This document shows, piece after piece, positions 18,991-28,642 of a stretch of DNA of 49,380 bases. The translations under genes and the position numbers were made by a program. Source of the DNA: Acetobacter ascendens (lineage in GTDB: Bacteria; Pseudomonadota; Alphaproteobacteria; Acetobacterales; Acetobacteraceae); assembly GCF_001766235.1 (NCBI RefSeq), contig NZ_CP015165.1, positions 1 to 49,380 of the forward strand, read 5' to 3'. The notes below the pieces were generated by a model. That model worked only from the letters and a program-made list of their open reading frames with translations. It made no database searches and was not told the origin of the DNA. The first letter of the stretch is position 1. The number at the start of each line of letters is the position of its first letter.

Positions 18991-19302
18991 ATGGGCAAGG
19001 TTACGCGGAAACGGTATGCGGCGGAGTTCAAATCACGGGTTGCCCTGGAGGCGATCCGTGGGGAACTGACGCTGGCGGAACTGGCTTCGAAACATGGGGT
19101 GCATCAGACGATGATCGCCCAGTGGAAACGGCAGGCGATCGAGGGGATGGCGGCGACCTTTTCCGGGAAGACGGTGTCTGAGCCCCCGGTCAGCCCTGCT
19201 GATGTAGAGAAACTGCACGCCAAGATCGGCCAGTTGCTGGTGGAACGGGATTTTTTGCGGGATGCCTCTGCTCGGTTGGGCGTGATCAGAGGCGGCAGAT
19301 GA
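18991..19302 (+). CDS. IS3-family transposase OrfA
   Basis: This 103-residue helix-turn-helix protein (KRYAAEFKSRVALEAIRGELTLAELASKHGVHQTMIAQWKRQ) is followed by a leucine-zipper-like segment (VEKLHAKIGQLLVERDFLRDA). It binds the IS ends and forms OrfAB with OrfB, usually by frameshifting. The stop overlaps the OrfB ATG. Confidence 0.92.
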   Translation: MGKVTRKRYAAEFKSRVALEAIRGELTLAELASKHGVHQTMIAQWKRQAIEGMAATFSGKTVSEPPVSPADVEKLHAKIGQLLVERDFLRDASARLGVIRGGR

Positions 19303-20177
19303 TTGACCCGAAGAGAGCATGCCTGCCGATAATCCGGCAATGCACGCTGCTGCAACTCAACCGGTCGGGCGTCTACTATCGGCCTGTGCCACAGAGCGAA
19401 GCCAATCTGGAGCTGATGCGGCTGATCGACGCCCAGTTCCTGGAAACGCCGTATTATGGCTCACGGCAGATGACATGGCATCTGCGCCGCCAGGGACATG
19501 AAGTGGGCCGCAAGCGGGTCCGGCGGCTCATGGCGATCATGGGCCTGCGGGCGATCTACCAGAAGCCGCGCACGACCGTGCCCCATCCGGAGCATCGGAA
19601 ATATCCATATCTGCTACGGGATCTGGTCATCAATCGGCCTGACCAGGTCTGGTGTTCCGATATCACATATATTCCCATGAAACGGGGATTTCTCTATCTC
19701 GTGGCGATCATGGACTGGTTCACGCGCAAGGTCCTGTCCTGGCGTCTGTCGAACACAATGGATGCGGAGTTCTGCGTCGAGGCACTCCGGGATGCGCTGG
19801 TGCGCTACGGCTCCCCGGAGATTTTCAACACGGACCAGGGTTCACAATTCACGACGCCCCGGTTCACCGAGGTTCTGGAACGACGCCAGGTTCGCATCAG
19901 CATGGATGGGCGCGGTCGCTGGCTGGACAACGTGTTCATCGAGCGTCTGTGGCGGTCGCTGAAATACGAATGCGTCTATTTGCACGCGTTCGAAACCGGA
20001 TCGGAGCTACGGGCCGGGCTTGGCAGATGGATCGCCCATTATAACGAAAGGCGTCCGCATACGGCGCTGGCTGGACGTACGCCCGATGAGGCGTATCATG
20101 ACGTGCCGACGCCATCTGGTCCGGGGTTAACCCCGGACCAGATGGCCAACAGCAACGCCGTCAGAAGGGCGGCATAA
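19299..20177 (+). CDS. IS3-family transposase OrfB (DDE integrase domain)
   Basis: This 292-residue rve-type integrase has an N-terminal HTH_21 region (YYGSRQMTWHLRRQGHEVGRKRVRRLM) and DDE residues: Asp in WCSDITYIP, Asp in IFNTDQGSQFTT and Glu in FIERLWRSLKYE. It appears intact. It catalyses strand transfer of the IS. Confidence 0.93.
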   Translation: MIDPKRACLPIIRQCTLLQLNRSGVYYRPVPQSEANLELMRLIDAQFLETPYYGSRQMTWHLRRQGHEVGRKRVRRLMAIMGLRAIYQKPRTTVPHPEHRKYPYLLRDLVINRPDQVWCSDITYIPMKRGFLYLVAIMDWFTRKVLSWRLSNTMDAEFCVEALRDALVRYGSPEIFNTDQGSQFTTPRFTEVLERRQVRISMDGRGRWLDNVFIERLWRSLKYECVYLHAFETGSELRAGLGRWIAHYNERRPHTALAGRTPDEAYHDVPTPSGPGLTPDQMANSNAVRRAA

Positions 20178-20307
20178 CAACAACCGGGTATAGCTTATCA
20201 AGCCCACAAAACTGTCCGAACGGACGGGGCCACCTCTCTTTTCGGCTTGCTTCTAGATGAGTCGATCACTAATGTATTAAAATAATCATAAATTAGGATA
20301 TTCACTC

Positions 20308-20916
20308 ATGCTAATTGATCGATATCAAAATTATCTAAATGATAGAATTTTAGAATTAAAAACTGCTCAACATATTAAGTCGAAAGACGATAGGCTAAAT
20401 GGTAGCATATGGGATTTCGTTTTAATGGGTTGTTTAGTAGAACTGGTAGCAAAACTTAATTGCGTTGATTCAATAAATACCTTTGAAAAAGTATCAAAAC
20501 TATTTGATGAAAGATTGCCAAAATATAGAGCGCCGTTTTATAATACCCCTGAAAAAATAAACGATGTCCCCGAACAAATATATATGGTTATGCGATGTGG
20601 ATTAATACATTCCTTAAGCTTAATCCCAGATAAAAAAGTTAAAGATAAAGACATATACAAAAGGCACTGGCGAGAAGTTTCACTAGTATTAACCCATAGA
20701 GGAAACCATCTGAAAATGGGTAAAACCCCCCATAATGGTTCCTTGGTAGAGGTTTGCCAGCTTGATTACAGTACTATGCTTGATGACATGCAAACTGCGT
20801 TAGACGCAATTTTCCAAGATGCCAAACATGATACTGCTCTCTCATCTCATATTGAAAAATTTGTGAAAGAAAATCCGACTTTGAGCTTTGTTCCCTTCCT
20901 CCCTCAGGACACTTGA
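20308..20916 (+). CDS. Unknown protein with RCGLIH motif (possible HEPN-like)
   Basis: This AT-rich 202-residue ORF has no family that I can name with certainty. It is mostly helical and contains YMVMRCGLIHSLSLIPDK near residue 100, an Arg-x4-His pattern of the HEPN kind often seen in uncharacterised proteins. A second basic stretch, LTHRGNHLKMGK, follows. It sits alone between the IS3 element and the second tRNA-end repeat, at the far end of integrative element I, a common cargo position. Function is unknown and the HEPN reading is tentative. Confidence 0.6.
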   Translation: MLIDRYQNYLNDRILELKTAQHIKSKDDRLNGSIWDFVLMGCLVELVAKLNCVDSINTFEKVSKLFDERLPKYRAPFYNTPEKINDVPEQIYMVMRCGLIHSLSLIPDKKVKDKDIYKRHWREVSLVLTHRGNHLKMGKTPHNGSLVEVCQLDYSTMLDDMQTALDAIFQDAKHDTALSSHIEKFVKENPTLSFVPFLPQDT

Positions 20917-21011
20917 AAGTGTAGCAGATTTTGCTACACTCATACGCTACACCGCTTGAAAAATCTTTATGTTTTTCAACGCTTTAAGGTGCTGTTGTGT
21001 GGACTTGTGTA

Positions 21012-21038
21012 GTTTCGAGTCCCGCAGTTCGCACCACA
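21012..21038 (+). other. tRNA 3'-end remnant II, putative attachment site
   Basis: A 25-base stretch (21014-21038) is identical to remnant I: T-loop TTCGAGT, CCCGC stem and acceptor end with CACCA. It lies about 6.1 kb after remnant I and about 90 bp before integrase II. It therefore bounds element I on the right and begins element II. Confidence 0.8.
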
Positions 21039-22171
21039 GACACCTGAAATAGCACGATTTTTCGGCTGAATGAGGGGCAAAGGCTGTCTTTGCTCCATCG
21101 TCCTTCCCCACTGAGGGAAGATTTTATGCTCCGCGTCCGAGGCACCACCTACCACTTCCGCCGTATCGTTCCCCCTGCCCTGCGAGCAGCCTTAAACCGG
21201 CGGGAAATCTGGGTTTCTCTGAAAACCGGCTACCAGAATGAAGCCCGCAAACGCGCGTCTCTGCTTCATGCCAGAACCACAGAACTCTTCTCTCAGACCC
21301 ATCTGGCCCTCTCTGAACCAGACGCCTTAAACAGGCTTGAAGGACTGCGGGGTTCACTGCGGGATTTGTAGAGCGTGAACCTGCCTTCATCTGCTCAGGA
21401 AACGAGGTCCGTGCCAGTTTCAGCATTGATGCCAAAACCCCGGACAGTGAAGAAAACAGCCAAAACGCCCAAAGCCCAACCCTTGATGCTTTCTGGTGCT
21501 CTGAAACGCTTTGTACTGGATAATCCCCATGCCAGCGCTGATACCAAGAAAGCAACCCAGCGAGCAGTAGGCCTCTTTCTACAAGCCTTTGGCGATGCAC
21601 CTGTGTCCATTATCGGTGGCGAGAAGGCTGGAGCATTCCGTGACCTCCTGTTTTCCCTCCCCGCATCACTAGGTAAACGCAAAAGCAGTCTTACCCTTGA
21701 GGAAGAGGCACAGAGAGCCAGAGAAGAAGGTTTACCAGCCCTGAGTGGGAAAAGCGTCAAAAACCATATGATGCGTCTCTCCGCCCTCTGGAACCAGTTA
21801 CACCAGCGGGAACTGGTCACACGTAACCCGTGGACTGGCTGGAATTTTAAGAATGGACAAAAGACAGTCAGGAGAAGCTGGACAGCTAACGAATTAGCCC
21901 TCTTGGCCTCTGCGTCATGGCACAGCACTTCGGTGCCAGAGCACACCTTTAGGCTGATCACACTGATTGCTGCTTATAGCGGAATGCGATTGGGCGAGAT
22001 TTGCGCCTTGCGCAAAGAAGACCTCCAAAACGTTGATAGTATCCCCTGCTTTCTTATCCGCCCCCATACCGAAACCGGCTGGGCACCGAAAACAGAAGCA
22101 GGCACCCGCATTGTGCCAGTCCATTCGAAACTGATTGAAGCCGGTATTCTAACCCTTAAGGATACCATCGA

Positions 22172-23836
22172 CGCGGATTTCTCACACTTGAGGCAATTTC
22201 AGGTCATTTTGTAGAGTTCAGTCATCCCACAGGAGCCCGATCTGGAATATTGACGATATTCTGCTTCTGGCGGCGGGTTCTGAACGCAGTGAGGGTGTCA
22301 CGGCCTGAGAAGGCAGTGTTGGTGGAAGCTATGTGGTCTGTGCACTGTCTGTTTCTTCAGATGGCCTGCCGGAGCCTTCGCAATCGTGCATGAGCGAGGG
22401 CGAATTCATGCTGACAGGGGAACATGTCCGGCATGGACAGGACAATCCGACGGACGCTGAGCGTTACACGTGTCGCGATTTTGAGCAGTCGTGCGCGTAT
22501 GGTGCCACAGGTCGCCGTCTCCAGGCTGGTCTGGCCAAGGGCCAGTCTTTGCAGAGCGGTCAGCAGGACATAGGCTGCGGCCGAGAACCACAGCCGGAGC
22601 TGGTTGGCCCGGATGGTGTGGGACGAGGTCCTGTCTGAGAACAGATCCATCTGGCATTCCTTGATGCGGTTTTCCATATCCCCGCGTGCGCAGTAAATCT
22701 GTTCGTAGAGATGGCGGGGGTCGGACATTCCCTGCGGTAGCGTGGTGACAATAAAGCGATGATAGCGGTTGCCATGGCGCCATTCGGCCTTGGCCACGAC
22801 CCGCCTGCGGCGCGTCCAGCTGTCCTTTGTGATCCAGTCAAAGGAGGCAAAGCCGCGCGCAGCTCTGCCTGTCGTGGCGGCTTCGTCACGAACCTCAGCG
22901 GACAAAGAGGCAATCCGGTCATACAGGCGGGTGTTGCCTGCAAGCCCGAACAGGAAGTCAACGTGGTTGTCTTCGCACCATGTCATCAGACTGTCCCGGG
23001 CGAAACCGCTGTCCCCACGCACCAGGATACGCACCCGGGGCCAACGGCTCCTGATCTGCTCCACGATCCGGCGGATGTCTGCCAGTGCTTCCTTCCCCGG
23101 GTCCCTGTCTGCCGTGCGCAGGGTAGCGCTGAGGAGATGGTCCCCGCAGAAGACATACAGGGGAAGATAGCAGTTATGGCCGTAATATCCATGAAAGGCG
23201 CGGCCTTCCTGATGGCCATGGATACGGTCATCGGTGGCATCCACATCCAGAACGATCCGGGCGGGTGCGCGCTCATGCTGGTCCATGAAAAGCGTCACGA
23301 ACAGGGTAGCCAGGGCCTCATGATCAGCAATGATGCGGCAGTAACGATCTGCCTGCTGCCCACTGCGCTCCAACCGGTTCAGCGTGGATTTGCCTGCCAG
23401 TGCCGCACAGTTGGCCCGGCTTCCTGACAGACGTCCCGATACCAGACCCATGACAGGATCATGACGTAAAGCGTCATGGTCATTAAGGTCTTCATAGCCC
23501 AGTGCCAGGCCCATGATCCGCTGACGGACAAGGTCTTCAACCCGGTATTCCACAAAGCCGGGATGCCGTTCATCGCGAAAACAGGCAGCAAAGCGGCGGC
23601 TGAGCCCCAGAATGTCATCAGCCTGCTTCACCAGAATGACGCCCCCATCCGAACTCATGCGACCCCCGTCAAAACGGGCCACAACACGCCGTCCACAGGA
23701 GGCTGGAAACTCATACGCGCCTGCGCTACACTCTGTCTGCATCGGGTTCGTTTATTGCTTATGAAAAATTATTTTGTACAAAACAGACTTTTTCATAATC
23801 TAACCCGATGTACAACCCTTCTGTGAGATTTCCGCG
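22172..23836 (-). mobile_element. IS1380 copy B, 1665 bp, TCGA duplication
   Basis: The ends CGCGGATTTCTCACAC and CGCGGAAATCTCACAG are flanked by TCGA at 22168-22171 and 23837-23840. Integrase II is rejoined exactly when the IS and one TCGA are removed, so this is a simple insertion. Confidence 0.96.
22357..23742 (-). CDS. IS1380-family transposase (copy B)
   Basis: This 461-residue product has all DDE positions as in copy A. It is distinguished by ADDILGLSRRF and RHPGFVEYR near the start (copies A and C have VDDSLG and HPAF). It appears intact. Confidence 0.94.
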   Translation of the reverse strand: MQTECSAGAYEFPASCGRRVVARFDGGRMSSDGGVILVKQADDILGLSRRFAACFRDERHPGFVEYRVEDLVRQRIMGLALGYEDLNDHDALRHDPVMGLVSGRLSGSRANCAALAGKSTLNRLERSGQQADRYCRIIADHEALATLFVTLFMDQHERAPARIVLDVDATDDRIHGHQEGRAFHGYYGHNCYLPLYVFCGDHLLSATLRTADRDPGKEALADIRRIVEQIRSRWPRVRILVRGDSGFARDSLMTWCEDNHVDFLFGLAGNTRLYDRIASLSAEVRDEAATTGRAARGFASFDWITKDSWTRRRRVVAKAEWRHGNRYHRFIVTTLPQGMSDPRHLYEQIYCARGDMENRIKECQMDLFSDRTSSHTIRANQLRLWFSAAAYVLLTALQRLALGQTSLETATCGTIRARLLKIATRVTLSVRRIVLSMPDMFPCQHEFALAHARLRRLRQAI

Positions 23837-24171
23837 TCGACGGCCCTTACCTCGTTCCCGGCCTGGAGACTTCAAAACAGGGAGTCAGGGGCGCAGCACT
23901 GGGACGAGCTTTTTCATTGCTCAAGACCCGCATTGGTCTGCCAGCAGAAATCACCTTCCATTCCTTCCGGCACACGGTATCGACCCAGCTCAGAAATGCG
24001 GATGCCAATATCCGGGAAGTCTGGATTGACCGTCTTCTGGGCCATGAAGCAACGCACAAGAGCCAAGGGACAACCACCTATCTGACTGGCATCACCACCG
24101 CCAATCTCAGTCAAACCATAGAGACCATAAGCTACCCGCAAACAGCCTTTGCAAACGTGACGATTTAAAAG

Positions 24172-24619
24172 GGAGCCAGCAGTGCTCAATGGCTACCCAT
24201 TCAACATCTGGCAAGGGGGAATACTTCCCCCGTTGACCCCCTAAAGAGCAGAAAAATACGGTTCCATTTAATGACCGCTTACGCCTTCATGCCAGTCATA
24301 GCGCGTGGTTAAGGCGTTTCCCGATAGCGGACATGACCAGCCGACTCTCGTTGCCAGCTTAACCTGAAAGTGTCCTGGCTGCAGACGGGCGCGTCGTAAT
24401 GTTTGCTGATAGATTACCATGAATCATTTTTATGATTTCATGAAATCAAATCATTTTTGTTCACGGTGTTACTCGGCCATAATCTGACCACTGCTTTTAA
24501 CGGCAAAAGTTACGACGACAGACCGTCTTCGGAGAGGAAAATCCGGCGATCGGGGCTCTTTTTTGAAGCCCGATTAGCCGACCTCTACTGTATAGCGGTA
24601 AAAGGGATGCAGGCCCATA
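24172..24619 (+). other. Leader region of mesX with hairpin and palindromes
   Basis: No gene is seen. A strong hairpin, GGGGGAA-TAC-TTCCCCC (24215-24231), lies 47 bp after integrase II; it has no T run but may still end transcription. The AT-rich block at 24419-24447 holds palindromes described separately. I see no convincing SAM riboswitch. Confidence 0.5.
24419..24447. promoter_or_regulatory. Putative LysR/MetR-type operator upstream of mesX
   Basis: GATTTCATGAAATC (24434-24447) is a perfect 14-bp palindrome. It overlaps the looser pair ATGAATCAT / ATGATTTCAT (24419-24441). A similar stretch, TTTTTATGATTATATAAA (28991-29008), lies just before the MetR-like regulator gene. Shared sequence at both promoters fits regulation of mesXD and of the regulator itself. 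This is inferred; no binding data are available from sequence. Confidence 0.45.
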
Positions 24620-24831
24620 ATGATCACAGACTCTACTTTCGGCATTCATCGACTTCGCTTCGATGAGACCTATCATCCGTCTGACCGGACGCGCCTTACG
24701 ACCAATTTCGCCAATCTCGCGAGAGGCGAGAGTCGTCAGGAAAACCTACGCAACGTCCTGCAGATGATTGACAATCGCTTCAATGAGCTAGCGCATTGGG
24801 ACAATGCCACTGGCGACCGTTATTCCGTCGA

Positions 24832-26496
24832 CGCGGATTTCTCACACTTGAGGCAATTTCGGGTCATTTTGTAGAATTCAGTCATCCCACAGGAGCCCGA
24901 TCTGGAATATTGACGATATTCTGCTTCTGGCGGCGGGTTCTGAACGCAGTGAGGGTGTCACGGCCTGAGAAGGCAGTGTTGGTGGAAGCTATGTGGTCTG
25001 TGCACTGTCTGTTTCTTCAGATGGCCTGCCGGAGCCTTCGCAATCGTGCATGAGCGAGGGCGAATTCATGCTGACAGGGGAACATGTCCGGCATGGACAG
25101 GACAATCCGACGGACGCTGAGCGTTACACGTGTCGCGATTTTGAGCAGTCGTGCGCGTATGGTGCCACAGGTCGCCGTCTCCAGGCTGGTCTGGCCAAGG
25201 GCCAGTCTTTGCAGAGCGGTCAGCAGGACATAGGCTGCGGCCGAGAACCACAGCCGGAGCTGGTTGGCCCGGATGGTGTGGGACGAGGTCCTGTCTGAGA
25301 ACAGATCCATCTGGCATTCCTTGATGCGGTTTTCCATATCCCCGCGTGCACAGTAAATCTGTTCGTAGAGATGGCGGGGGTCGGACATTCCCTGCGGTAG
25401 CGTGGTGACAATAAAGCGATGATAGCGGTTGCCGTGGCGCCATTCGGCCTTGGCCACGACCCGCCTGCGGTGCGTCCAGCTGTCCTTTGTGATCCAGTCA
25501 AAGGAGGCAAAGCCGCGCGCCGCTTTGCCTGTCGTGGCGGCTTCGTCACGAACCTCAGCGGACAAAGAGGCAATCCGGTCATACAGGCGGGTGTTGCCTG
25601 CAAGCCCAAACAGGAAGTCAACGTGGTTGTCTTCGCACCATGTCATCAGACTGTCCCGGGCGAAACCGCTGTCCCCACGCACCAGGATACGCACCCGGGG
25701 CCAGCGGCTCCTGATCTGCTCCACGATCCGGCGGATGTCTGCCAGTGCTTCCTTCCCCGGGTCCCTGTCTGCCGTGCGCAGGGTAGCGCTGAGGAGATGG
25801 TCCCCGCAGAAGATGTATAACGGCAGATAGCAGTTATGGCCGTAATATCCATGAAAGGCCCGGCCTTCCTGATGGCCATGGATACGGTCATCGGTGGCAT
25901 CCACATCCAGAACGATCCGGGCGGGTGCGCGCTCATGCTGGTCCATGAAAAGCGTCACGAACAGGGTAGCCAGGGCCTCATGATCAGCAATGATGCGGCA
26001 GTAACGATCTGCCTGCTGCCCACTGCGCTCTAGCCGGTTCAGCGTGGATTTTCCTGCCAGTGCCGCACAGTTGGCCCGGCTTCCTGACAGACGTCCCGAT
26101 ACCAGACCCATGACAGGATCATGACGTAAAGCGTCATGGTCATTAAGGTCTTCATAGCCCAGTGCCAGGCCCATGATCCGCTGACGGACAAGGTCTTCAA
26201 CCCGGTATTCCACAAAGGCAGGATGCCGCTCATCGCGAAAACATGCAGCAAAACGGCGGCTGAGCCCCAGACTATCATCGACCTGCTTTACCAGGATGAC
26301 ACCGCCATCCGAACTCATGCGACCCCCGTCAAAACGGGCCACAACACGCCGTCCACAGGAGGCTGGAAACTCATACGCGCCTGCGCTACACTCTGTCTGC
26401 ATCGGGTTTTCTTATAGCTTACGAAAATTTCTTTTACACAAAATAGACTTTTTCATAATCTAACCCGATGTACAACCCTTCTGTGAGATTTCCGCG
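24832..26496 (-). mobile_element. IS1380 copy C, 1665 bp, TCGA duplication
   Basis: The copy is flanked by TCGA at 24828-24831 and 26497-26500 and inserted in mesX. It has the same orientation as copies A and B; B and C start 2660 bp apart. Confidence 0.96.
25017..26402 (-). CDS. IS1380-family transposase (copy C)
   Basis: This 461-residue, intact product has copy-specific residues LYIFCGD (LYVFCGD in A and B), TGKAARGF and WTHRRRVV. The DDE positions are conserved. Confidence 0.94.
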   Translation of the reverse strand: MQTECSAGAYEFPASCGRRVVARFDGGRMSSDGGVILVKQVDDSLGLSRRFAACFRDERHPAFVEYRVEDLVRQRIMGLALGYEDLNDHDALRHDPVMGLVSGRLSGSRANCAALAGKSTLNRLERSGQQADRYCRIIADHEALATLFVTLFMDQHERAPARIVLDVDATDDRIHGHQEGRAFHGYYGHNCYLPLYIFCGDHLLSATLRTADRDPGKEALADIRRIVEQIRSRWPRVRILVRGDSGFARDSLMTWCEDNHVDFLFGLAGNTRLYDRIASLSAEVRDEAATTGKAARGFASFDWITKDSWTHRRRVVAKAEWRHGNRYHRFIVTTLPQGMSDPRHLYEQIYCARGDMENRIKECQMDLFSDRTSSHTIRANQLRLWFSAAAYVLLTALQRLALGQTSLETATCGTIRARLLKIATRVTLSVRRIVLSMPDMFPCQHEFALAHARLRRLRQAI

Positions 26497-27299
26497 TCGA
26501 GCTTGAAATCATTTCCGTTGAAATGGATCTTGGCTTTGCCGGAAAGAAAGACAGTTTTTCGCTGATTGAAGTTCTGTACACAACGATTATCGATAAACAC
26601 GACAACAAGCGCATAGAAGGCCTCGCCGGAAACAGTTTCTCGTCATATGTCCGGGATTATGATTTCAGCGTGTTGCTGCCGAACTACAACAAAGACAAGG
26701 CAGAATTCAGCGTTCCCCACAATTACGGGGATTTGCACGGCAATCTCTTCAAGAGTGTTGTGAATTCGACCGTGTATAAGAAGAACTTCAAAAAACTTCC
26801 GGTTATCTGCCTCAGTGTCTCAACCAACCGAACCTATCATCGAACAGAAAAACAGCATCCTGTTCTGGGTGTTGAATTTGAACAGCGCGAATTTTCGCTG
26901 ACCGATCAATATTTCAAAAAAATGGGGATGCAGGTTCGTTACTTCATGCCTGTCAACAGTAAGGCACCTCTGGCTTTCTATTTCTTCGGTGACCTGCTGT
27001 TTGATTACTCCACGCTTGAACTTATCAGCACCATCAGTGTGATGGAGTCCTTCCAGAAGGTCTACCGTCCTGAGATCTACAACGCCAATGCTGCGGCAGC
27101 CGACTGTTACAAGCCCAGCCTGAAGCATCAGGATTATTCAAATACCCGCATTGTCTATGACCGCGAAGAGCGGAGCCAGTTAGCAACCGCACAGGGCAAG
27201 TATACGGAAGAGAAATTCATCGAACCGTACCACGATGTTCTTGAGAAGTGGTCTGTCAGTTACGCCGCCTGATCAATCAGAAATAGAGGGCCATCTTTT

Positions 27300-28328
27300 A
27301 TGAAAACACTGCTCCCCACCTCGACAGCTGGTAGCCTGCCAAAACCGTCCTGGCTCGCCAAGCCCGAGACGCTCTGGTCGCCCTGGAAATTGCAGGGCGA
27401 AGAACTCGTCGAAGGTAAACAGGATGCGTTGCGTCTGAACCTGGACGATCAGGACCAGGCCGGTATTGACATCGTCAGCGACGGCGAACAGACGCGCCAA
27501 CATTTCGTCACGACGTTCATCGAACACCTCAGCGGTGTCGACTTTGAAAACCGTCAGACGGTTAGAATTCGCAACCGCTACGATGCGAGCGTGCCGTCCG
27601 TCGTCGGCGCCGTGACGCGTGAGAAGCCCGTCTTTGTCGAGGATGCGAAGTTTTTACGCTCACTGACGAAGAAGCCGATCAAGTGGGCGCTCCCTGGCCC
27701 CATGACCATGATCGACACGCTCTACGATGGTCACTACAAAAGCCGCGAAAAGTTGGCGTGGGAATTCGCCAAAATCCTTAATCAGGAAGCGAGGGAGCTT
27801 GAAGCCGCTGGCGTCGATATCATTCAGTTTGACGAACCCGCCTTCAATGTTTTCTTCGATGAGGTGAATGACTGGGGCATCGCCACACTGGAAAAGGCCA
27901 TCGAAGGCCTTAAGTGTGAAACCGCCGTCCATATCTGCTACGGCTATGGCATCAAAGCTAATATCGACTGGAAAAATGCTCTTGGGGAAGAGTGGCGGCA
28001 GTATGAAGAGATTTTCCCCAGGCTCCAGAAATCCAATATCGACCTGATTTCCCTGGAGTGTCAGAACTCTCGCGTGCCGATGGATCTGATCGAGTTGATT
28101 CGTGGGAAAAAGGTGATGGTCGGCGCCATTGACGTGGCCACCAACACCGTTGAGACGCCTGAAAAAGTTGCTGATATTCTGCGAAAGACGCTTCAGTTTG
28201 TCGACGCCGACAAGCTTTATCCCTGCACCAACTGCGGTATGGCCCCTTTGTCGCGTCACGTGGCACGAGGCAAGCTCAATGCTCTAGGCGCGGGGGCGGA
28301 AATCGTTCGCAGAGAACTCTCGACCTGA
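27300..28328 (+). CDS. mesD: Folate-independent methionine synthase core protein MesD (MetE C-terminal-like)
   Basis: This 342-residue protein resembles only the catalytic C-terminal half of MetE. Zinc ligand candidates are His in AVHICYGYG, Glu in DLISLECQNSR and two Cys, one there and one in LYPCTNCGMAPL (the latter two typical of the MetE family). The N-terminus has TSTAGSLPKPSWL. With MesX it would methylate homocysteine to methionine without methyl-folate as the direct donor; MesD-type enzymes have been reported to need MesX and oxygen. It starts 27 bp after mesX, so the pair is an operon. The gene itself looks intact, but its partner is broken. Confidence 0.88.
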   Translation: MKTLLPTSTAGSLPKPSWLAKPETLWSPWKLQGEELVEGKQDALRLNLDDQDQAGIDIVSDGEQTRQHFVTTFIEHLSGVDFENRQTVRIRNRYDASVPSVVGAVTREKPVFVEDAKFLRSLTKKPIKWALPGPMTMIDTLYDGHYKSREKLAWEFAKILNQEARELEAAGVDIIQFDEPAFNVFFDEVNDWGIATLEKAIEGLKCETAVHICYGYGIKANIDWKNALGEEWRQYEEIFPRLQKSNIDLISLECQNSRVPMDLIELIRGKKVMVGAIDVATNTVETPEKVADILRKTLQFVDADKLYPCTNCGMAPLSRHVARGKLNALGAGAEIVRRELST

Positions 28329-28375
28329 GAAGCGGCGGTAGCTGGCCTCAAGAAAGGGAGAAACGCAGAGGCGCT

Positions 28376-28639
28376 TCATGTCCTCCATGACGCCAGAATT
28401 TCCGGGGACATCAACAGTCTCGCAACATCGTCCGCGCTATACAACGCCAGCGAGAAGTGCCCCAGGTCTTTTATGACCCTGGTTGCGATCGGTCGGAGTT
28501 TCCCCTCGCGGGTCCATTGGATGCGTTCCCGACTGGAAATGCGCAGCGCATTCTGAAGCTTGGCAGGCGTGAGGGGGCGTGTGCAGATGTCCTCCATCGC
28601 TGTAATCAGGTGTTCGACATCTCTTGCCATACCTGTCAT
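28376..28639 (-). CDS. Small hypothetical protein
   Basis: This 87-residue ORF (MTGMARDVEHLITAMEDICTRPLTPAKLQNALRISSRERIQW...) lies on the strand opposite mesD. The segment LTPAKLQNALRISSRERIQWTREGKL could be a helix-turn-helix. It begins 3 bp after the stop of the next ORF, suggesting a two-gene unit. No family is recognised. A second ATG three codons on is also possible. Confidence 0.4.
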   Translation of the reverse strand: MTGMARDVEHLITAMEDICTRPLTPAKLQNALRISSRERIQWTREGKLRPIATRVIKDLGHFSLALYSADDVARLLMSPEILASWRT

Positions 28640-28642
28640 GGG

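Larger units (their letters stand above)
18926..20236 (+). mobile_element. IS3-family element, about 1.3 kb
   Basis: Imperfect inverted repeats start GAGGTGGTCCCC on the left (18926-18950) and GAGGTGGCCCCG on the right (20212-20236, reverse-complemented), both ending TTCGGACAG. It holds orfA and orfB with a 4-nt overlap. No clear target duplication can be fixed, so the ends may be off by a few bases. Confidence 0.85.
21126..24168 (+). pseudogene. Tyrosine integrase II, in-frame stop plus IS1380 copy B
   Basis: ATG 21126 starts MLRVRGTTYHFRRIVPPALRAALNRREIWVSL (DUF6538-type N-terminus). A TAG at 21369-21371 interrupts the frame, which then stays open in the same phase to IS1380 copy B at 22171. 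Deleting the IS and one TCGA gives KDTI-DGPYLVPGL in frame to the stop at 24168. Catalytic residues are present: Arg in YSGMRLGEIC, His-x-x-Arg in HSFRHTVSTQL, His in LLGHEA and Tyr in TTYLTG. Compared with integrase I the middle segment is much shorter at the stop, so a deletion probably accompanied it. The gene is inactive. Confidence 0.9.
24620..27272 (+). pseudogene. mesX: mesX (DUF1852), accessory protein of folate-independent methionine synthase, split by IS1380 copy C
   Basis: ATG 24620 begins MITDSTFGIHRLRFDETYHPSDRTRLTTNFANLARG. The frame runs to the TCGA at 24828-24831 and resumes at 26501 as ELEIISVEMDLGFAGKKDSFSLIEVLY, ending at 27272 (WSVSYAA). Removing IS1380 copy C and one TCGA restores about 328 residues in frame (NATGDRYSV-ELEIISV). 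DUF1852 genes sit beside MesD methionine synthases, and MesX is required for their activity in bacteria where this was tested. The insertion therefore probably abolishes the pathway and reduces expression of mesD downstream. Confidence 0.88.

Noticed and set aside
24172..24619. SAM riboswitch upstream of mesX
   Set aside because: I could not find a conserved riboswitch core; only the hairpin and palindromes are supported.
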